Origin: Alphaproteobacteria bacterium | GTDB taxonomy: Bacteria > Pseudomonadota > Alphaproteobacteria > JAVJRE01 | Length of the DNA stretch: 64,000 bases | Direction of reading: 5' to 3' | Assembly: GCA_040218575.1 (NCBI GenBank) | Contig: JAVJRE010000003.1 | Span: 1-64,000, forward strand | In this document: piece by piece, positions 57,181-64,000 of the stretch | Layout: the number at the start of each line of letters is the position of its first letter | Position numbering within the stretch: the stretch's first letter is position 1 | Made by a program: the position numbers and the translations under genes | The notes under the pieces: model-generated | The model's database searches: none | What the model was told of the DNA's origin: nothing | The model's input: only the letters and a program-made list of their open reading frames with translations

Positions 57181-58431
57181 TCAGGCCTCCACGAAGGCGC
57201 GGGCCCGTGCGCCATAGACGTATGAGGCGGAGTCGACAATGCCTTCCAGTCCCGGAACCAGAATCTTGACGACCGGAATATCGAACTCGTCTTTCGTCAG
57301 GTTGACCGCACAGACGCTTTGGATGTCGACGCCGGCGAGGCATTCCAGAACGTGCAGGATATCTTCCTCGAAAGTCGCGTGGCTGGCGGTCTGCACATCC
57401 TGGAACCTACGTTCCGCCACACCGTCATGGATCAATGATCGCCAGGCGTGACGTCCATCGCCGCGCCTGAACTCAACGAAGTCCTCCGGGTTGAGGTCGT
57501 CGCGTGAGCCGGCGATGAAGGTAAGCCGGCTTTGCGCCGCCTCGGTCATCGCCCGCATCAGCGCGACGGAGCGGTCAAGGTGGCAGCCCATGCCAGCCGC
57601 TGGCCGGATCAATTGAGAAGGATTGTCCGACGATTCGATGATCCGGCAGAGGAACACCGGCACCCCTACATCTGACGTGATGTCCCAGACGCCAACAGCG
57701 ATGCCCGCTTCATCAAACTGACCCAGCAACGATCGGCAGAGCGGATCATCAATGCTGTCCAGATCAATACGGGTCAGATTCTGAGCGGCGCTGTTTTGTA
57801 TCTGCCACAGGGTAGTGGCGTCACGCTCAACCACTTCGAGCATGCCGTGCAGAGTCGCTTCGCTCAGCACATTTCCCGAGGCCAGGCCATTTGAGCCGGA
57901 CTGAAAAACGCCGGCATGGGGCAGTGCCGGACCGGAGAGATTGAGGCTGACGCATTCGAACGGAATCCACAGGCTCTTATTGGCGGCGATGTCTTCGCCT
58001 TCGATCCACAGAATGGGGTCCGACCGGCCGAGGCGGGCGCGGCCCGCCAGCGGCAGCCCGGCGACATCGATCAGGTCCCGGCGGCTGAGCATCTCGTCGA
58101 TGCTGGCAAGCATGAGTGGTTTGTGAATGGTCTCGGCGTGGTGGGACTCAATCGCCTCCATGACACCGGACGCCTTGGCCGCCTCCAGGGTGGCGCCCTT
58201 GCCCTGGGCGACCGAGAGTGACCGTGAGTTCGGGCGCGTGACCATGACGACCGGGATGCCGATCTGGTCGAGGCCCGTGACGTTGGCCACACGGGTAATG
58301 CCCATGGCCGGCGCCAGCGGCCAGACGCGATTGAAGGTTTCGGCCGGACTGACGGACCGGTGGGTTCCCCAGCGATACGCCTTGGACGTGAACGTGGCGC
58401 CTTCCATCTTTGGCTCGGGGTAGGAGTTCAT
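57181..58431 (-). CDS. YcaO-domain cyclodehydratase/thioamidase
   Basis: 416 aa. YcaO ATP site: SVAQGKGATLEAAKASGVME, then AIESHHAE, followed by LWIPFECVSLN, GLASGNVLSEATLHGMLEVV and ERDA, and MTEAAQSRLTFIAGSRDDL. The C-terminus is not the PxPxP tail of azoline-forming YcaO proteins (it ends ARARAFVEA), consistent with a TfuA-type, thioamide-forming enzyme. There is no separate E1-like partner or dehydrogenase gene nearby. The receiver-like gene overlaps its start (ATGA) and TfuA follows 4 nt after its stop, so the three are translated together. Its substrate is presumably the repeat protein encoded just upstream. Confidence 0.93.
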   Translation of the reverse strand: MNSYPEPKMEGATFTSKAYRWGTHRSVSPAETFNRVWPLAPAMGITRVANVTGLDQIGIPVVMVTRPNSRSLSVAQGKGATLEAAKASGVMEAIESHHAETIHKPLMLASIDEMLSRRDLIDVAGLPLAGRARLGRSDPILWIEGEDIAANKSLWIPFECVSLNLSGPALPHAGVFQSGSNGLASGNVLSEATLHGMLEVVERDATTLWQIQNSAAQNLTRIDLDSIDDPLCRSLLGQFDEAGIAVGVWDITSDVGVPVFLCRIIESSDNPSQLIRPAAGMGCHLDRSVALMRAMTEAAQSRLTFIAGSRDDLNPEDFVEFRRGDGRHAWRSLIHDGVAERRFQDVQTASHATFEEDILHVLECLAGVDIQSVCAVNLTKDEFDIPVVKILVPGLEGIVDSASYVYGARARAFVEA

Positions 58432-58835
58432 GCCTTAGCCGCCTGTGCGGAGCTCTCTTCCGCTTCTGACTTTCCGGCCCAGTATGCGATACGCCCGGCA
58501 ACAAACTCACTGTCGTCGGTCAATGGCAGAACATCCGAAGCGCCACTTTCCAGGCACACTTGCTCCAGGTCCTTTGACGGCACATGGAGCAGGACAATCA
58601 ACCGGCAGTCGTCGCCGGCGGCGCTCTTCAACCGGACACATCGCGCCCTGGCGGCGTCAAGGCCCGGTTCCATATCAACCACCAGGACGCCTGGCTGGCG
58701 CTGCCGACTCTCAAGCACAGCTTCGTCGTCGGTTGCGACGCATAGCGCCTGCAGCGACCGCATGGAAAGCAGGTCAAGGTAGAGCCGTCGCAGCGGCTCA
58801 TAGGCGATGGCGAGAAAAACTGGCGGACGACTCAT
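58428..58835 (-). CDS. Degenerate receiver-like protein in the RiPP operon
   Basis: 135 aa from MSRPPVFLAIAYEPL. The fold follows a response-regulator receiver: VFLAIAYEPLRRLYLDLLSM, then GVLVVDMEPGLDAARARCVR with one Asp at the phosphorylation position, LIVLLHVPSKDLEQVCLESG and a short end. The N-terminal acidic pair is missing (AIAYEP instead of a D-D) and the switch Lys is gone, so classic phosphorelay is unlikely; it may act as a protein-binding module. Between the precursor and YcaO genes and coupled to YcaO. Possibly a leader-peptide binding or scaffold protein. No RRE domain is visible. Confidence 0.65.
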   Translation of the reverse strand: MSRPPVFLAIAYEPLRRLYLDLLSMRSLQALCVATDDEAVLESRQRQPGVLVVDMEPGLDAARARCVRLKSAAGDDCRLIVLLHVPSKDLEQVCLESGASDVLPLTDDSEFVAGRIAYWAGKSEAEESSAQAAKA

Positions 58836-58926
58836 CGGGTCGTCCGCCAGGCAGTTTGTATCAATCGGTCGTGTTTCATTTCCATTCACTGGCGATGCCC
58901 GGTTTATCCGGTGGTCATCGGCGGGC

Positions 58927-59343
58927 CTAGCCCTGGGCGGCGGAAATGAAATTCGCCGTTGAGCGACGGTCCATGTCTTCACCGGTGCCGATGAAGTTGG
59001 CCGCATGGCGCTGGCTGTCGTCGGGCGTGGTGCCGATGAAGTTGGCCGCATGGCGCTGGCTGTCATCGGGCGTGGTGCCGATGAAGTTGGCCGCGTGGCG
59101 CTGGCTGTCATCGGGCGTGGTGCCGATGAAGTTTGCCGCGTGGCGCTGGCTGTCATCGGGCGTGGTGCCGATGAAGTTGGCCGCGTGGCGCTGGCTGTCG
59201 TCTGACGGGCGGACCACGCGTCCAACCGAAGACACAGCCTGACTGACGGACGTCTCGATCCGATCAGCCTCACCATTTTCGATACGATAGAGATGGCCGT
59301 CTGGCGCGCGCGTCAGTACAGCCGCATTGGATGCCCTGCTCAT
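58927..59343 (-). CDS. Multicore RiPP precursor peptide with tandem 15-residue repeats
   Basis: 138 aa, ATG at 59343 after a strong ribosome-binding site (ACAGGAGAAG). Residues 1-47 are a leader (AAVLTRAPDGHLYRIENGEA, then DRIETSVSQAVSSVGRVV). Residues 48-122 are five tandem copies of DDSQRHAANFIGTTP; copies 1-4 are identical and copy 5 ends in GTGE. Residues 123-138 are a divergent sixth copy (DMDRRSTANFISAAQG). Constant in all six: R-x-x-A-N-F-I. No other gene in the window resembles it. Placed upstream of YcaO and TfuA, it is the evident substrate. The position of modified bonds cannot be read. A perfect CRP site lies 64 bp before the start. Alternative: a repeat protein unrelated to YcaO. 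Confidence 0.85.
   Translation of the reverse strand: MSRASNAAVLTRAPDGHLYRIENGEADRIETSVSQAVSSVGRVVRPSDDSQRHAANFIGTTPDDSQRHAANFIGTTPDDSQRHAANFIGTTPDDSQRHAANFIGTTPDDSQRHAANFIGTGEDMDRRSTANFISAAQG
58984..59208. repeat. Five tandem 45-bp repeats encoding the core units
   Basis: Units at 58984-59028, 59029-59073, 59074-59118, 59119-59163 and 59164-59208. Copies differ mostly at single silent positions (GCG/GCA, GTC/GTG-type changes, one TTT for TTG), and the last is altered at its outer end. The unit length is a multiple of three, so copy number can change without frameshift. This is typical of recent unequal recombination in repetitive RiPP precursors. No CRISPR-like spacer is present. Confidence 0.9.
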
Positions 59344-59406
59344 GGACTTCTCCTGTCATAGTGTGGACCGGGAAGTCAGAGATATCAGTATTTTAGGTTT
59401 CGACGG

Positions 59407-59422
59407 TGTGAGGTTAGTCACA
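59407..59422 (-). promoter_or_regulatory. CRP-type site TGTGA-GGTTAG-TCACA before the RiPP precursor
   Basis: Perfect TGTGA-N6-TCACA (extended GTGTGA/TCACAC) centred 71 bp upstream of the precursor start. On the minus strand a -10-like TGATAT/AATACT lies about 20-30 bp downstream of the site, which puts the centre near position -40, as in class II CRP-activated promoters. A second palindrome TTAAGCC-AC-GGCTTAA sits at 59436-59451. The regulator gene is within the cluster. Confidence 0.72.
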
Positions 59423-59435
59423 CGCCGGGCTGTAG

Positions 59436-59451
59436 TTAAGCCACGGCTTAA
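59436..59451. promoter_or_regulatory. Palindrome TTAAGCC-AC-GGCTTAA upstream of the precursor
   Basis: Near-perfect 16-bp palindrome (7-bp arms, 2-bp centre) between the CRP-type site and the end of the cyclase gene. It could be a second operator or a weak terminator for the cyclase transcript. No matching site elsewhere was noticed. Confidence 0.4.
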
Positions 59452-59478
59452 ATAGCCTAGTCACAAGAAATCAGAGTG

Positions 59479-62400
59479 TTACGCGGCGATTCCAAGACGC
59501 AAAAGCTCCGACTCAGCGTCGCGAATCATGATCAGGCCTTGCTCGTCCTGCCCCAGGCTGACAAGGGCATGCCCCTTGCCCAGTTCTATGCGGGCCAGCA
59601 GGGGGCTCAGCTCATAGCGCTTGGCCAGCTGGAAGGCCGCATCAAACGTCTGGATGCTGTCGCGGGCGGCCTGGGGGGCGGACGGAGCGCCGGTCCTGAG
59701 GCCCAGTTCCGCCTGAACACAAAGCGCCAGCGCCTCATTAGCGCGTTCGCCGGTCTCCCGTGCCATGGCGACGGCGCTTGCGGCTGTGCGCATGGCTTTC
59801 TTTTTCAGCCCGACCTGGTTCAATGCCTCGGCATACCAGGCCAGATAACGGGACATGTATGTTCTGAGGCCGGAAGACTCGGCGAGGATAAAGGCGCTCT
59901 CGAACTCGCTGACCGATTTCCGCGCTTCACCGATACCCAGATAAGCGTAGGCGCTTCCCATCTTCAGGGCGCACAGCCAAACATGGTTATGCACTGATTC
60001 CGTGAGGGCGATGCCACGCTCGAACAGGGAAGATGCAGTCACAAAGTCTTTCTGATAGATGTGGACGAGGCCGAGGGCGTGCAGGCAATAGATCTGACTG
60101 AAGCGGTCCGATCCGCCAAGTGCGATCGCCAAGCCTTCCTGACCGATCTCGGCGCCGAATTCGAAACGGCCCAGCTCGGCCGCACACCAGGCAAGCTTGG
60201 CGCGACCGGCCGCCGCGGTTACCGCGGCAAGGCCAAACCGGGACTGGTCGGCATCGTGTTTTTCGAGCCGGTCCAGTATTTCAGTCCACAGATTCCAGGC
60301 GCGCCTGAGGTCGCCGGTGTCCTGACACATGGCGGCCAGGCGGGACCCTGTATGGATGAAGTGGGCATCATCATCGCCGTCCACCGCATGGTCAAAGGCG
60401 GCTTCCGCGCAGGCCAACGCATCCTTGAGGTCGCCGATGGACCAGGCGTGCAGCGCCTTGGCCGCCAGGGCCCGGCCGCGCAATTCCCAGTGCTCCAGTT
60501 CATCGGCCCGTTTGATCACATGGGCGATCAGGCGTTCCTGCTGCTGCTGCCGGTTCCTGAGGAAATAGAGGACAGCAAGTTCCAGTTCGGCAAAGAGAAT
60601 CTCCGCCTCGTCGTGGTCGTGATCGCTGTCTGTGGCGATTTTGATCGCCGCCTCAAAATAGCCGATGGCGGTATCGATCGCTGACACCGACATGGCATGT
60701 CTGGCCGCCGCCAGACCATAGGTGACGGCCTTCGCCGCCAGTCCGGCGTGCATGGCGTGATGGAACAATTCCGCCCGCGCGTAATTCCCGTCGAGACTCG
60801 CGCGACGGGATTCGAGGAAGGCGAGTGCGGTGCGATGCAGAACCCGTCGCCGACTGCGCAGGAGAAGGGAATAGGCGGTTTCCTGGAACAGGGCGTGGGT
60901 GAATCGCAGGCGAATGTCCGGGAACAGGCTGTCGACGGCGATATAGCCCTGCAACTCCAGATCGCGGATATGGCGCCTCAGCTTCCGTTCGCTGGTTCTC
61001 GACACCGCATGCAGCAGGCCGAAGCTGAACGTCTCTCCGGCGACGGAGGCATAAAGCAGCAGTTGGCGCAGCTCTTCGGGCAGTCGATCAACCCTGCTCA
61101 GGATGATGTTTTTCACCGCATCAGGCAGCTCGCCATAGTCGCCAAAGCCCGCATGCCCGGCGGGATTGTCGATCGGATCCCCATGGTGCGGGTTGCTGCC
61201 GGCGTCGTGGACCAGCTCGGCGAGAAAGAACGGGACGCCGCCGGAGCGGCGCAGAATGGACCGGTACTGTGCGCTTTCCTCGCTGACCTCACCGAGGCGA
61301 TCACTGATGAACTCGCGGGTTTCGGTGGGACTGAGCCTTTCAAGCCGCAGCCGGTCCACGGCAATGGGGCATTCCTCATCCGTCCACACGTGAGTGCGCG
61401 AGCTGCACAGGAAAAACAGCCGACCGACGGCAATCCGGTCGATGAAACCCTTTATGATGGCGATGGTGTCTTCATCGGAATTGTGCAGGTCTTCGAACAC
61501 CACCACCATGGTGTGGTCAAGACTGCGGGCCGACAGTATCGCGGCGATGGTCGCTGCAATGTGGTCTTGACGGCTGACATGATCGAGCCGCTCCCACGAC
61601 GCATCAGAGTGCGGCAAATCCAGAAGCTCGCAAAGAACGGCTGTCGCATGGTGGCCATCTATATGATGGGCCCGGACAAATTCCAGAACCTGCTCATTGC
61701 GGAAGCCCGGACTGTCGCCGCCGTCCACGTCCAGAATCGTCTGGACCAGGGAGCGAAGTCCGTGATGGGGCTGCAGGGAACAGATAGGCGATTGCCGGAT
61801 TCGGATGACCTCGGGCGGTGACGGGGCGGGCTTTATGCGCGTCAGGAACTCTTCGATGAGCCGCGATTTACCCATGCCGGCGCTGCCGTGCACCAGAACC
61901 ATTTGCGGATTGTCCCTGGCGACTTTTTCATAGGCGCCGGCAAGCTGGCGAAGCTCTGTCTGGCGCCCGATGAAACGGGAAGGCGCCGCCACCGTGTGCG
62001 CCGTGCTCGGGCGGGCGCGCTCAAGCTGATAGATGGTGAACGCACGGGTGAAGCCGCGCGGCTGCCAGTCCTCTATCTGGCTGACGGTCATCATGGTGGA
62101 TACGGATCTGTGTACCGAGTGGCTGAGCAGGGTCTGGCCAGGGGCGGCGTGCTGCTGAAGCCGTGATGCGATATATACGGTTTCGCCAATCGGCCGGTAG
62201 TCGATATTGACGTCGTTGCGAACGGCTTCCAGGACCACTTCGCCGCAGTGCATGCCAATGCGAACCTGTGGCAGGGCGGAAGTCCGGGCGGCGCTGGCGA
62301 CGTTTTGCGTCGGCGCTTTCCCGGTCAGATGCAGCGCCGCGGCGCAGGCGCGCTCCGCATGATCGGATTGGGCAATGGGCGCACCGAACACCACCAGCAG

Positions 62401-62646
62401 TCCGTCCCCCAGAACCTGGCACACGGTGCCGCCATAGAAGTGAATGATCTCCGTCATGCCCTGCAGATGACGGTTCAGAACTTCCTGGGCGTCTTCGGGA
62501 TCGCGACCGGCCACAAGACGGCTCGACTCGACGATGTCTGCAAACAGCACGGTCACATACCGTCGTTCGCCCAATCGCAGATCATGTGTCGTGGCGGGAG
62601 CCTGGAGCCCCAGGGGGGCGTCCAGACCGGCTGTCCTGACGCGCAT
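59479..62646 (-). CDS. Class III adenylate/guanylate cyclase-AAA ATPase-TPR regulator
   Basis: 1055 aa from the ATG at 62646. N-terminal cyclase: RRYVTVLFADIVESSRLVAG (metal Asp), QVLGDGLLVVFGAPIA (second metal Asp), RIGMHCGEVVLEAV and IGETVYIASRLQQHAAPGQT; the Asn of the usual V-N-x-A-x-R-L is Tyr here, while the Arg is kept. Then an AAA-type P-loop VLVHGSAGMGKSRLIEEFL, Walker B MVVVFEDLHNSDE, and about 450 residues of TPR-like helical repeats (AKALHAWSIGDLKDALACAE). Such LuxR-type or STAND cyclases integrate signals and make cAMP. Located upstream of the precursor on the same strand, with a CRP-family gene on the other side of the operon. Cyclase activity is uncertain because of the Asn to Tyr change. 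Confidence 0.88.
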   Translation of the reverse strand: MRVRTAGLDAPLGLQAPATTHDLRLGERRYVTVLFADIVESSRLVAGRDPEDAQEVLNRHLQGMTEIIHFYGGTVCQVLGDGLLVVFGAPIAQSDHAERACAAALHLTGKAPTQNVASAARTSALPQVRIGMHCGEVVLEAVRNDVNIDYRPIGETVYIASRLQQHAAPGQTLLSHSVHRSVSTMMTVSQIEDWQPRGFTRAFTIYQLERARPSTAHTVAAPSRFIGRQTELRQLAGAYEKVARDNPQMVLVHGSAGMGKSRLIEEFLTRIKPAPSPPEVIRIRQSPICSLQPHHGLRSLVQTILDVDGGDSPGFRNEQVLEFVRAHHIDGHHATAVLCELLDLPHSDASWERLDHVSRQDHIAATIAAILSARSLDHTMVVVFEDLHNSDEDTIAIIKGFIDRIAVGRLFFLCSSRTHVWTDEECPIAVDRLRLERLSPTETREFISDRLGEVSEESAQYRSILRRSGGVPFFLAELVHDAGSNPHHGDPIDNPAGHAGFGDYGELPDAVKNIILSRVDRLPEELRQLLLYASVAGETFSFGLLHAVSRTSERKLRRHIRDLELQGYIAVDSLFPDIRLRFTHALFQETAYSLLLRSRRRVLHRTALAFLESRRASLDGNYARAELFHHAMHAGLAAKAVTYGLAAARHAMSVSAIDTAIGYFEAAIKIATDSDHDHDEAEILFAELELAVLYFLRNRQQQQERLIAHVIKRADELEHWELRGRALAAKALHAWSIGDLKDALACAEAAFDHAVDGDDDAHFIHTGSRLAAMCQDTGDLRRAWNLWTEILDRLEKHDADQSRFGLAAVTAAAGRAKLAWCAAELGRFEFGAEIGQEGLAIALGGSDRFSQIYCLHALGLVHIYQKDFVTASSLFERGIALTESVHNHVWLCALKMGSAYAYLGIGEARKSVSEFESAFILAESSGLRTYMSRYLAWYAEALNQVGLKKKAMRTAASAVAMARETGERANEALALCVQAELGLRTGAPSAPQAARDSIQTFDAAFQLAKRYELSPLLARIELGKGHALVSLGQDEQGLIMIRDAESELLRLGIAA

Positions 62647-62767
62647 GTCACAAGCCAAGGTTGATAAGCGACAAATTAGTGAAAATTGGACCACGCACGG
62701 CGCCGGGCGTCCAGCACGAACTGGCCCGGTGAATTCACGGTTAATCTGCAATAACGGCGGAAATCCG

Positions 62768-64000
62768 CTAAAAACCGGCGACGGCAGTATGGCCCAGTGG
62801 GGCGGCGCCCGCCCGCAACAGGCCGTCGGCGGATTTTTCGACGAATCCGACGCGGGAGAAGTTGAGGCGGGTCGGCGCCTCTGGCAGCGGAATGACCGTG
62901 TGACCCAGCGCCACCAGCCGCTGGCGCGTGGCGTCGGCGATCCGGTCATCGACCAGCAGGCTGCGCCCCTGGCTGTGCAGGCGCGGCTCGCTGACGGCTG
63001 TTTGCAGGTCGTGGTCCAGAACCAGCCGGTTGAGGAGAGCCGCCACAACACCGGAGCCGCTACGCAGGCCGCCGGCCCCGGCGCCGGCCAGGATTCCGCC
63101 TGTCGCCTGACGGCCCGTGAGGACAGGTACGCCAAACAACGGCATCTTGCCGGGGGCGACGGCGTTGGGATGATCCGGGCGGGCGTCGAAGTTCTGCATG
63201 GAACTGTTGAGGAAGACGCCGCTTTCCGGGTCATAGATCAGCGACCCGTAGGCGCCGGTGACGCTCAAGGTGGCGGCGGCGACATTGCCGGCGCCATCGG
63301 CCACCGCCAGATGGCTGGTTCCGGGCAGGGTGGCCTTGGTGGGCGTCGGTCTGTTCGTCCGCGCAATTTTGCGCGAATAGCGCCACGGATCTCCGGCCGG
63401 TACCGGCCGCCCGATGGCCTGGTCCATGGCGATCATCGTGCTCCGCTCTCGACAATAGTCCGGGTCGAGCAAGCCGTCGTCCGGCACGGAGGCATGATCG
63501 CTGTCCCCGCCGAAGGTCAGCCCGTCGGCGAAACCGAGGGCCAGGGCTTCTCCCAGTATATGCAGGCGGGTCGCTTCATCGCCGGCCCTAAACTCAGCCA
63601 GCCGGTAGTGGATGATCGACAGGACTTCCTTGGCGATGGTGTCATCGCCGGTGACATAGGCCAGGTCGGCAAAATGCTGCGGCGTCTCGTCAAAGGTCCT
63701 GACGCGATAGGCTGAAAGATCACCCTCGGTCATGATGCCGCCGGCGGTGGTGACGGCGTGGGCCAGGGAGCGGGCCACCGGCCCGTCATAGAAGGCGCGG
63801 GCGCCTTCGCCGGCGATGCGGCGCAGGGTGCGGGCCAGCCCCGACTGGTCCATCCGGGACTGCTCCTTGAGGACCATGAAAGGCACCTCAGGCGACTTTC
63901 CACCGGGCAGCAACAGATCCGCGGCGGCGGGGAACCCGGCCAGCGTGTCGCGCAGCAGCGCGATGGCCATCGCGTCTTTCCAGTTGAAGTCATAGCCGCG
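62768..64000 (-). CDS. Gamma-glutamyltransferase family Ntn hydrolase (cut by window edge)
   Basis: 411 codons visible; the N-terminus lies beyond the right edge (the frame is open to position 64000). GGT-like features: GLARTLRRIAGEGARAFYDG, RVRTFDETP-type stretches, and the self-processing site GTSHLAVADGAGNVAAATLS with the catalytic Thr in T-S-H, then NSSMQNFDARP and GGILAGAGAGGLRSGSGVV. The enzyme cleaves itself at that Thr into two subunits and hydrolyses or transfers gamma-glutamyl groups, in the periplasm when exported. It is 122 nt upstream of the cyclase gene on the same strand. Whether it works on the RiPP product is unknown. Confidence 0.88.
   Translation of the reverse strand, partial: RGYDFNWKDAMAIALLRDTLAGFPAAADLLLPGGKSPEVPFMVLKEQSRMDQSGLARTLRRIAGEGARAFYDGPVARSLAHAVTTAGGIMTEGDLSAYRVRTFDETPQHFADLAYVTGDDTIAKEVLSIIHYRLAEFRAGDEATRLHILGEALALGFADGLTFGGDSDHASVPDDGLLDPDYCRERSTMIAMDQAIGRPVPAGDPWRYSRKIARTNRPTPTKATLPGTSHLAVADGAGNVAAATLSVTGAYGSLIYDPESGVFLNSSMQNFDARPDHPNAVAPGKMPLFGVPVLTGRQATGGILAGAGAGGLRSGSGVVAALLNRLVLDHDLQTAVSEPRLHSQGRSLLVDDRIADATRQRLVALGHTVIPLPEAPTRLNFSRVGFVEKSADGLLRAGAAPLGHTAVAGF

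Noticed and set aside
58984-59208. Tandem 45-bp repeats as a possible CRISPR array
   Set aside because: The units are directly adjacent without spacers and are coding, with a constant reading frame. No cas genes nearby.
58946-59242. Repetitive plus-strand frame with units such as MALAVIGRGADEV across the precursor repeats
   Set aside because: It is the antisense reading of the 45-bp repeats. It lacks a ribosome-binding site, whereas the minus-strand frame has a strong one and operon context.

Overview
The window reads as the chromosome of a high-GC Alphaproteobacterium. Evidence: the DUF3489-DUF2924-recombinase cassette, the ubiTUV genes, an IalB-like protein and the general codon use. I cannot name the genus. 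No rRNA or complete tRNA gene was found. Most of the window is accessory DNA.

Left part (1-22 kb). 1-6.8 kb is a phage-like element on the minus strand: a serine recombinase cassette, terminase large subunit, DUF5681 protein, a ParB-methyltransferase fusion, an orphan ParB-like protein and an XRE repressor. No capsid or portal gene is visible. 6.9-11.5 kb is a defence-like plus-strand group: two PD-(D/E)XK-type proteins, a deoxyribosyltransferase/TIR-like protein and a DUF4145 protein. 11.6-22.1 kb holds a voltage-sensor membrane protein, several secreted proteins (Cys-rich peptide, DRGH nuclease, trypsin-like protease with an in-frame TAG before its apparent C-terminus), a pair of diverged paralogues, a frameshifted SDR, a quinone oxidoreductase, a hybrid histidine kinase with a receiver, and an IalB-like protein.

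22-28.5 kb is a gene graveyard: a decayed cupin, three IS3 remnants (two are inverted copies of the same internally deleted element) and a fragment of an amidohydrolase whose intact relative lies at 53 kb. Among them sits a histidine/aromatic ammonia-lyase homologue whose MIO triad reads Ala-Ala-Gly. 28.5-30.9 kb is ubiTUV (oxygen-independent ubiquinone synthesis). 31.3-34.9 kb pairs a TMADH-like Fe-S flavoprotein with a non-pyrrolysine MttB homologue. 35-49 kb carries metal and stress genes: a MerR regulator with a 19-bp-spacer promoter and a 110-bp MITE just upstream, cytochrome c, CopA, a small ion channel, an MBL/AMP phosphorylase/PRPP synthetase operon, DUF5676 and cupredoxin genes, and a merR/merFA mercury locus. 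48.7-53.9 kb has lipid, transport and redox membrane proteins.

The most interesting locus is 52.9-64 kb. A 138-residue protein contains five perfect 15-residue repeats (DDSQRHAANFIGTTP) plus a sixth divergent copy after a 47-residue leader. Downstream on the same strand are a degenerate receiver protein, a YcaO and a TfuA (the thioamidation pair), then a CRP-family regulator, a CoA-transferase and an amidohydrolase. Upstream are a class III cyclase/AAA/TPR protein and a gamma-glutamyltransferase. I read it as a multicore, probably thioamidated RiPP system. A perfect CRP site (TGTGA-N6-TCACA) lies 64 bp before the precursor start, and the local CRP protein keeps the recognition residues for that site. 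Four more perfect copies precede other genes in the window, suggesting a cAMP-CRP regulon.
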